Part shown: piece after piece, positions 59,331 to 64,000 of the stretch
Layout: each line of letters begins with the position of its first letter
Position numbering within the stretch: the first letter of the stretch is position 1
From: Anaerolineaceae bacterium
Lineage (GTDB): Bacteria; Chloroflexota; Anaerolineae; Anaerolineales; Anaerolineaceae
Reading direction: 5' to 3'
Assembly: GCA_017417055.1 (NCBI GenBank)
Contig: JAFPZX010000072.1
Span: forward strand, 1 to 64,000
Length of the DNA: 64,000 nucleotides
Notes under the pieces: model-generated
Seen by the model: the letters and a program-made list of their open reading frames with translations, nothing else
Databases searched by the model: none
Told to the model about the DNA's origin: nothing
Translations under genes and position numbers: made by a program

Positions 59331-60062
59331 TTACAGATCGGACTTCACCGCGGTGAGCAGGGCCAGCCTGATCAAATCGTCAACCGAGCGCTTCGGATCA
59401 TTTTCCGGCGCGTCGGAGAAATGCTCAACGCCCTCTTCATCGACGGTAATGTTCAAAACAATGCCAATAGCCATCAGCGCCTTGGCGCCAAATTCTGCCG
59501 CCGCGGTATACAGAGCGGTTCCTTCCATCTCGGAGGCCAAAATTCCGTACTGTTGCCAGATTTTTGATTTATAGGTCTCGTCCCGATAGATCCTGTCATT
59601 GCAGATGACATTGCCGACATAGGTCTTGAGCGCCATCTGCTTTGCAATTTCATTTGCCGTGCACAGCAGACCAAAATCCGCGATGGGAGCAAAGTATCCG
59701 TTGAATCTGTCATTATTGATATTGGATGTCGTCGAGGTAGCCTGAGCAAGGACGATATCGAACTTTTTCATCCCGGGAAGATATCCGCCGGATGTACCGG
59801 CTCTGACAGCAATTTTCACGCCGTAATCCCGGAACAATTCCGTGGAATAGATAAGCATGGAAGGGTTACCCATCCCGACGGCCATAACAGATACACGAAT
59901 GTCGTTATAATTTCCTGTATAACAAAAAGCTGCCCGTTTTTCGTTGACACAAACGGCTTCTTCAAGGCAGGTCTCGGCGATGTGTTTTGCCCGGAAGGGA
60001 TCACCGACCAGGACGATCCGCTCGGCGATTTCGCCCGGTAAGGCATCAATATGCATGCTCAT
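59331..60062 (-). CDS. deoD: Purine nucleoside phosphorylase, DeoD type
   Basis: 243 residues, the right length for the hexameric NP-I family. MHIDALPGEIAERIVLVGDPFR opens it (GDP phosphate-binding loop), GMGNPSMLIYSTELF, VRAGTSGGYLPGMK and LASEMEGTALY (Glu for ribose) follow. The catalytic SD of DeoD (Asp204 in E. coli), after EFGAKAL, is not seen: the text reads MAIGIVLNITVDEEG, giving V-L-N. Substrate range may therefore differ. It splits purine nucleosides into base and ribose-1-phosphate. First gene of a two-gene operon. Confidence 0.85.
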   Translation of the reverse strand: MSMHIDALPGEIAERIVLVGDPFRAKHIAETCLEEAVCVNEKRAAFCYTGNYNDIRVSVMAVGMGNPSMLIYSTELFRDYGVKIAVRAGTSGGYLPGMKKFDIVLAQATSTTSNINNDRFNGYFAPIADFGLLCTANEIAKQMALKTYVGNVICNDRIYRDETYKSKIWQQYGILASEMEGTALYTAAAEFGAKALMAIGIVLNITVDEEGVEHFSDAPENDPKRSVDDLIRLALLTAVKSDL

Positions 60063-60088
60063 CTATATGGACTCCTGTGTTGAGAGCA

Positions 60089-60150
60089 GCACACTGTGGT
60101 CTGCCTTTTTGCTGCCGCGCAGTCGGCACAAAAAGACTGCACAGTGTGAT
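60089..60150. repeat. Dispersed hairpin element, copy 5 of 5 (inverted)
   Basis: GCACACTGTGGTCTGCCTTT ... AAAAGACTGCACAGTGTG, matching the reverse complement of the element at 32874, in the 100-bp gap between deoD and the rubredoxin. Confidence 0.75.
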
Positions 60151-60166
60151 TTAGAATTAGACTGAA

Positions 60167-60301
60167 TTAAGCCCGGTTGAATTTTTCCTTCGGCTTTTTG
60201 CAGCGAGGGCACTTCCAATCGTCCGGCAGGTCCTCAAAAGCCACACCGTCGTGTTCCGCGGGATCATAAACATACCCGGACAGTTCTTCCCTTTTTGACA
60301 T
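60167..60301 (-). pseudogene. Rubredoxin fragment lacking the first CxxC
   Basis: 44 residues: [20 protein letters not shown], then [20 protein letters not shown] and FNRA. The part from [11 protein letters not shown] to the CPRC is a normal rubredoxin; the first iron knuckle (usually YxCxxCG before YVYDP) is replaced by MSKREELS, so only two of the four Cys ligands exist and an FeS4 site cannot form in a monomer. No ribosome site is apparent. The GAGTCA palindrome begins 31 bases upstream of the start and probably marks the loss of the 5' end. A working small protein is possible but unlikely. Confidence 0.55.
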
Positions 60302-60331
60302 AAAAATAGTTTTTCGTAACTGTTCAATCCC

Positions 60332-60392
60332 GAGTCAAGTGACCTGTTTTCGTTGACTCAGATTTGAGTCAACAGAACAGGTCACTTGACTC
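60332..60392. repeat. GAGTCA palindrome, copy 2
   Basis: GAGTCAAGTGACCTGTTTTC then GTTGACTCAGATTTGAGTCAAC and AGAACAGGTCACTTGACTC: an almost perfect 61-bp palindrome, with only a few mismatches. Confidence 0.75.
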
Positions 60393-60407
60393 ACAAGTTA
60401 CTTTTAA

Positions 60408-60590
60408 TTATTTTTCCGCCGGTTCCCACTTGCAGCGGACGGGGGAGACGATGCTGCCGTCTTTTTTCATCGCCGCAAAGGCTTTATCAACAGCTTTGCG
60501 GTCAAGACCTGTCAATTCTGCCACCTTACCGGCATTCAAAGGCTCACCGGCCTTACGCATCGCGTCGAGAATTAATTCTTTATCGTCCAT
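60408..60590 (-). CDS. 60-residue winged-helix protein, copy A
   Basis: MDDKELILDAMRKAGEPLNA followed by GKVAELTGLDRKAVDKAFAA, MKKDGSIVSPVRCKWEPAEK. Helices 2-3 form a typical winged helix-turn-helix (GKVAELTGLDRKAVDKAFAA), with a basic wing (SPVRCKWEP). A small DNA-binding protein, probably regulatory; also found as a short domain in several anaerobes. The second copy (60844-61026) encodes the identical protein. Upstream of each gene is the same 80-bp AT-rich leader (GATGATAAATAATTATATAT). Confidence 0.8.
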   Translation of the reverse strand: MDDKELILDAMRKAGEPLNAGKVAELTGLDRKAVDKAFAAMKKDGSIVSPVRCKWEPAEK

Positions 60591-60678
60591 TTTCGCTTTT
60601 TCCTTTCTACTCGCAGTGCATTTCGATGATGATAAATAATTATATATAAAATTTCAAGCAAAAATAAAATTCATACCG

Positions 60679-60746
60679 GGGACAGTCCCATAAAGGGACT
60701 GTCCCCATCGCAAGCATGCCGCACCTCAACAGAGGGGACAGTCCCC
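60679..60746. repeat. GGGGAC hairpin and first copy of an invertible-looking segment
   Basis: GGGGACAGTCCC-ATAAA-GGGACTGTCCCC (60679-60707), then ATCGCAAGCATGCCGCACCT and CAACAGA, then GGGGACAGTCCCC (60734-60746). Confidence 0.7.
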
Positions 60747-60756
60747 GATGAGTGTT

Positions 60757-60840
60757 TATCCTTACGAAACGAGAGGACAGTTCCCCTCGGCTGATGCCTT
60801 GGGTGAACCGTCCCCGAATCTCAATTTATCAGCGCTTTCC
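60757..60840. mobile_element. GTTCGGGGAC-type element, inverted copy
   Basis: Reads as the reverse complement of the element at 5127: CGAGAGGACAGTTCCCC ... GGTGAACCGTCCCCGAATCT, ending CAATTTATCAGCGCTTTCC. Confidence 0.65.
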
Positions 60841-60843
60841 GGA

Positions 60844-61026
60844 TTATTTCTCCGCCGGTTCCCACTTGCAGCGGACAGGAGAGACAATGCTGCCGTCTTT
60901 TTTCATAGCTGCAAAAGCTTTATCAACGGCTTTGCGGTCGAGACCTGTCAATTCTGCCACCTTACCGGCATTCAAAGGCTCCCCGGCTTTCCGCATCGCG
61001 TCGAGAATTAATTCTTTATCGTCCAT
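60844..61026 (-). CDS. 60-residue winged-helix protein, copy B
   Basis: Protein identical to copy A although the DNA differs at about ten positions, all silent (for example GCC/GCT and ACG/ACA codons). The copies are 436 bp apart in tandem and share leader sequence and neighbouring palindromes. Identical protein with silent changes only shows selection on both copies after duplication. The TetR gene lies upstream on the same strand, 210 bp away. Confidence 0.8.
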   Translation of the reverse strand: MDDKELILDAMRKAGEPLNAGKVAELTGLDRKAVDKAFAAMKKDGSIVSPVRCKWEPAEK

Positions 61027-61113
61027 TTTCGCTTTTTCCTTTCTACTCGCAGTGCATTTCGATGATGATAAATAATTATATATAAAATTTCAAGAAAAAA
61101 TAAAATTCATATC

Positions 61114-61164
61114 GGGGACTGTCCCCTCTGTTGCGGCATGCTTGCGATGGGGACAGTCCCCGAT
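61114..61164. repeat. Second copy of the invertible-looking segment
   Basis: GGGGACTGTCCCC, then TCTGTTGCGGCATGCTTGCG and AT, then GGGGACAGTCCCC. The inner part is the reverse complement of 60708-60733 with four bases missing. Confidence 0.75.
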
Positions 61165-61180
61165 GAGTGTTTATCCTTAC

Positions 61181-61252
61181 GAAACGAGAGGACAGTTCCC
61201 CGCGGCTTACGCCGCGGGTGAACCGTCCCCGAATCTCAATTTATCAGCGGTG
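61181..61252. mobile_element. GTTCGGGGAC-type element, inverted, overlapping the TetR gene end
   Basis: GAGAGGACAGTTCCCCGCGG ... GGTGAACCGTCCCCGAATCT and CAATTTATCAGCGGTGCC. It supplies the last codons and stop of the TetR gene. Confidence 0.65.
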
Positions 61253-61775
61253 CCGGGAGAGACTTTTCATAAATCTCAGCCAACTGCTCTGAGCTCACTT
61301 TATATTTTCCCAAAACCCATTCACAGGTCAGAAATACTGTTCCGGAACAATAAGCACGGATATACATGTCGGTAATTTCATCAATCGGCTGATCTCCGGC
61401 ATTCTTCTGAATGAGGTTTTTCAGATGTCCATAGTTCAATTCTGTCATGTACCGGGCAAAAGAATCAAAACCGCCGGTATGCAAAAACAAATTGGCCATA
61501 TAGTCTTTCCGCTGTTCATAGGCTTTCGCTCCGTCTGACAGCGTTTCCCGCCATTGGTACCCATCCACACCGACCCGATCCATGATGGCAGCAGTCCGGA
61601 CCGCTTCTTCCCAGGCAATGAGGTCATATTTATCCTTGAAGTGCCTGTAAAACGTCGCTGTTGAGTAGCCGCAGTTTTCTGTGATGTTCCGCACTGTGAT
61701 TTTGTCAATAGTCATGGTTTCAGCAAGTTCACGGAAGGATTCCGCCAGGATCTCTTTTGCAGTTTTTCTTTTCAT
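61236..61775 (-). CDS. TetR-family transcriptional regulator
   Basis: 179 residues from the ATG at 61775 (GAGGGG upstream). The N-terminal HTH is DKITVRNITENCGYSTATFY followed by RHFKDKYDLIAW; the rest (residues 55-175) is an all-helical ligand domain of the DhaS/TetR_C type (MANLFLHTGGFDSFARYMTE). The last residues (APLIN) and stop come from the repeat element at 61181-61252, so the natural C-terminus may have been altered slightly. No transporter or enzyme target is adjacent. Confidence 0.88.
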   Translation of the reverse strand: MKRKTAKEILAESFRELAETMTIDKITVRNITENCGYSTATFYRHFKDKYDLIAWEEAVRTAAIMDRVGVDGYQWRETLSDGAKAYEQRKDYMANLFLHTGGFDSFARYMTELNYGHLKNLIQKNAGDQPIDEITDMYIRAYCSGTVFLTCEWVLGKYKVSSEQLAEIYEKSLPAPLIN

Positions 61776-62114
61776 CTCGCCCGGTCCCCTCGTCAGCATT
61801 TTCCTGATTGATCAATATCAATTATACCGAATCTTTCCGGCTTTTTCTGAGAATCACAAAGGGGAGCGGAGCACGTGCGGGGCGCAGCTCCTGCTCCGCA
61901 TCAAAAATGAGCGCAGCTCGTACCGCACGGAGCAGGGTCTTTCGCTGGTACCCTGTGTCGCGAAGCCGACACTCGGTACCGGTCCCGTATGTGCTCCGGG
62001 CAAAACCGGTCCCGTCAATTTGGAGAACAGTCTCCGTTACAAATCATAATCACATACGACATCTTACGTCTTACGTCATCCGTCTCACGTCTTACGTCTC
62101 ACGTACATCTAACC
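61776..62114. repeat. Intergenic region with inverted repeats and heptanucleotides
   Basis: No gene. 61862-61945 and 61950-62000 contain self-complementary segments (GGAGCACGTGCGGGGCGCAG; GGTACC...GGTACC with CACTCGG). 62060-62103 holds 7-base units CTTACGT, CATCCGT, CTCACGT, CTTACGT and CTCACGT. It directly follows the stop of the surface-protein gene. Confidence 0.6.
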
Positions 62115-64000
62115 TTACGGCTGAGCCCAGTCATAGCCGTATCTGATCTTATTCTTATCATAGATATACGGCAGTTCCTTGTGGAAGCAGCGCTCATAAC
62201 CGGAGCAAAGTTCGTCACTGCCAAGCCAGCGCATGCAGATTTCGTAGGTGTGGAATATCAGGTACTCCTTCTTTCCCCACGGATCCATCTTATACGCGCC
62301 GATCTCATCTTCCGGCAGCGGGAACACATAGACTTCATCAAACGGCACATAATATTTGTCAGTCCAGATCAGGTTGATCGTGATTCCGCCTTCATTGTTG
62401 ATCCAGGCATTATAAGTCAGCAGATACTTGTTATCGTCCTTACCCGCACTGGAAACCAATTTCGGCAATCCTTCCACGAGCACTTCGTACAAGGCACTGG
62501 AGATATCCGGTACCTCATTGGCAAACGTGACTGTCGTCTTGATCTGGAATTCTCCCGGATGCACCGTAATACCGTCATTGAATTTACCGCTCGTCTCATG
62601 GAGCACACTCATCAGGATGACCGTTGGATCCATGTGTGTCGTGCTGATATCCTTCGGAGCGCCCTTTGAGCCATTGCCCATGATGTTATTGATGGTCACA
62701 TCCATAACAAACGGATTTTCGATGGCCTCAAAGACCGCTTGAATCTCGACATCCGAATGCATAATGACGAATTTGTTGTCATTCACGGTCACCTCGCCTT
62801 TGATCACTTCCCATCTCACAAACTGGCAGTTAACATTCGGCGTGGCAAACAGGGTCACTTCCGTCCCCGTCGGACCTTCAGACGGGATCGCATAAGCCGT
62901 ACCGTTTTCATCGGAGGTCACCAGAACATGATAGATATTCGTCTCTGAGGTAAAGCGGGCCGTATAGGTCACATCAGCGGTCACCGCAGGCAGCGGATCC
63001 GACGGACCATAATCCACCATCCCGTCAGTCCAGCCCGCGAAGGTATAAACCAGCCCATCCGCGTCTTCCCGGGTCGGTGTCTCCCCGTCATAGCTCGGTC
63101 TTGTACCGTAAGGAACATTTTCATCGGTTTCCAGCTCGACAAAATTCCAGTTCAGCCACGTCACCGTGAAGGCAAGCATTTCCGAAGTGAACCGGGCGGT
63201 ATAAGTCACGTCGCCGGTCACCGCAGGCAGCGAATCCGACAGACCATAATCCGTTGTTCCGTCAGTCCAGCCGATAAAGGTATAAACGACCCCGGACTCA
63301 CCTTCTTTGACCGGTGTTTTCCCGGTATAGACAGGGATCTCACCGTAATCCCACATCACAGACTCCAGTTCCGTGCCGTCTTCATTCACAAAGCGGACCG
63401 TGTACTGCCGCAGGAAGGCTTTGTAGGTGGCGGTATAAACCGCATCCGCTGTCACGTCGGCAATGTCCGGAGCCCATCCGGCAAAGATATAGTCATACTG
63501 CGCCGTCGAAGGTTTCATCGGATCGTCCGGCTCCGCGATATCAGCAGCAAGAGTGCCGTAAGGATATTCCACAGCCTCTTTCAGAACCGTACCGTCTTCA
63601 TCCACAAACGTGACCGTGTAAAGATTTTCCGCCTGCGAATATGTCGCGATATAGAAGGTATCTCCCGTCACGGCAGTGATCGCTGGATCCCAGCCCGCAA
63701 AATGATAACTGTGAGAAACATCCGCGGGTTTGGCCGGCACTTCTCCGTGATAAACGGGCATTGCGCCGTAATCCCATAACCCGGACTGCAATTCCGTGTA
63801 GTCCTCATTCAGGAAAGTGACGGTGTACTGCCGCAGCACAGCCGTATAAGCGGCGGTATAAACCGCGTCCTCTGAGACGTCGGCAATGGACGGCGTCCAG
63901 CCCGCGAAGATATAGTCATATTGTACCGTCGAGGCTTTGACCGGATCGTCCGGCGTCACGATATCGGCGGCTTGGGTCCCATAAGGATATTCCGCGGCTT
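62115..64000 (-). CDS. Surface protein with InlB/Listeria-Bacteroides-type repeats (5' part outside window)
   Basis: At least 628 residues; the frame is open at the right edge. About seven repeats of ~60-70 residues share YTVTFVDEDGTVLKE ... YGT(L/R)P-Y-G-xP ... YxFAGWxP or YxFxGWxDG ... ADVTYTARF, the Flg_new_2/List-Bact repeat pattern that builds beta-grasp rods. After them come a Bacteroidetes-type immunoglobulin-like part (YAIPSEGPTGTEVTLFATPN, QFVRWEVIKGEV) and a C-terminal domain (residues ~430 on) with FNDGITVHPGEFQIKTTVTF and YDWAQP at the end. It has no LPXTG or membrane tail. A cell-surface or secreted role, perhaps adhesion, is likely. Confidence 0.85.
   Translation of the reverse strand, partial: AAEYPYGTQAADIVTPDDPVKASTVQYDYIFAGWTPSIADVSEDAVYTAAYTAVLRQYTVTFLNEDYTELQSGLWDYGAMPVYHGEVPAKPADVSHSYHFAGWDPAITAVTGDTFYIATYSQAENLYTVTFVDEDGTVLKEAVEYPYGTLAADIAEPDDPMKPSTAQYDYIFAGWAPDIADVTADAVYTATYKAFLRQYTVRFVNEDGTELESVMWDYGEIPVYTGKTPVKEGESGVVYTFIGWTDGTTDYGLSDSLPAVTGDVTYTARFTSEMLAFTVTWLNWNFVELETDENVPYGTRPSYDGETPTREDADGLVYTFAGWTDGMVDYGPSDPLPAVTADVTYTARFTSETNIYHVLVTSDENGTAYAIPSEGPTGTEVTLFATPNVNCQFVRWEVIKGEVTVNDNKFVIMHSDVEIQAVFEAIENPFVMDVTINNIMGNGSKGAPKDISTTHMDPTVILMSVLHETSGKFNDGITVHPGEFQIKTTVTFANEVPDISSALYEVLVEGLPKLVSSAGKDDNKYLLTYNAWINNEGGITINLIWTDKYYVPFDEVYVFPLPEDEIGAYKMDPWGKKEYLIFHTYEICMRWLGSDELCSGYERCFHKELPYIYDKNKIRYGYDWAQP

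Noticed and set aside
1..64000. tRNA, rRNA or tmRNA genes
   Set aside because: No cloverleaf with a GGTTCRA T-arm or rRNA-like sequence was noticed in the intergenic stretches; a tRNAscan run would be decisive.

Overview
The window looks like a chromosome segment of an anaerobic, monoderm (Gram-positive-type envelope) bacterium of moderate GC. My best guess is a host- or digester-associated member of the Chloroflexota (Anaerolineae), but this is inference. The grounds are an rpsU-infA pair away from the ribosomal-protein operon, a DUF3417-type glucan phosphorylase, a binding-protein sugar ABC system without its own ATPase, hyp genes, surface proteins with Cna_B repeats and an LPXTG/sortase signature, and much small-repeat DNA between genes. 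No rRNA or tRNA gene and no CRISPR array was seen.

Layout. 1-3.6 kb: a BsuBI/PstI-like type II restriction-modification pair (minus strand) flanked by gene fragments. 3.9-10.8 kb: an unknown protein, a large Fe-S/FAD oxidoreductase, two hypB genes, antitoxin remnants and hypA. 10.9-14.4 kb (minus): a lipoprotein, an EAL phosphodiesterase and a ROK sugar kinase. 14.7-18.5 kb: sugar-binding protein and two permeases. 18.7-24.2 kb: three different AAA ATPases with C-terminal nuclease-like folds, each behind short repeated sequences, with an immunity-like protein and a truncated gene between them. 24.4-28.5 kb: a MarR regulator and a heterodimeric ABC exporter. 28.6-30.6 kb: a YefM/YoeB toxin-antitoxin pair, a GtrA-like membrane protein behind a structured leader, a 295-bp MITE and a LuxR-type HTH protein. 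31.3-32.8 kb: dnaA, without dnaN. 32.95-47.6 kb (minus): one 4,879-residue secreted protein. 47.8-52.3 kb (minus): a phage-derived group (tail-like protein, unknown, portal, M23 endolysin, holin-associated protein). 52.6-58.4 kb: rpsU, infA, a SWIM protein, glgP, a UPF0316 membrane protein and nurA. 58.5-61.8 kb: a candidate small RNA, then on the minus strand an isochorismatase-like hydrolase, deoD, a shortened rubredoxin, two tandem copies of a 60-residue winged-helix protein and a TetR regulator. 62.1-64 kb (minus): the C-terminal part of an InlB/Listeria-Bacteroides-repeat surface protein that runs off the window.

The most striking item is the giant gene. Its product has a signal peptide, a right-handed beta-helix region, about 37 Cna_B-like domains, an LPKTG motif and then, in the same polypeptide, a sortase domain with His, Cys and Arg in the expected motifs. 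There is no C-terminal membrane anchor. A sortase substrate carrying its own sortase suggests self-processing or self-anchoring.

The second theme is intergenic DNA. At least seven families of small elements occur: a ~70-bp hairpin with covarying stems (five copies), GGGGAC-type palindromes, a TIR-bounded ~95-bp element, a GAGTCA palindrome that abuts two 5'-truncated genes, a shared leader element, a MITE, and runs of degenerate heptanucleotides in many unrelated sequence versions, one of which lies inside a reading frame.
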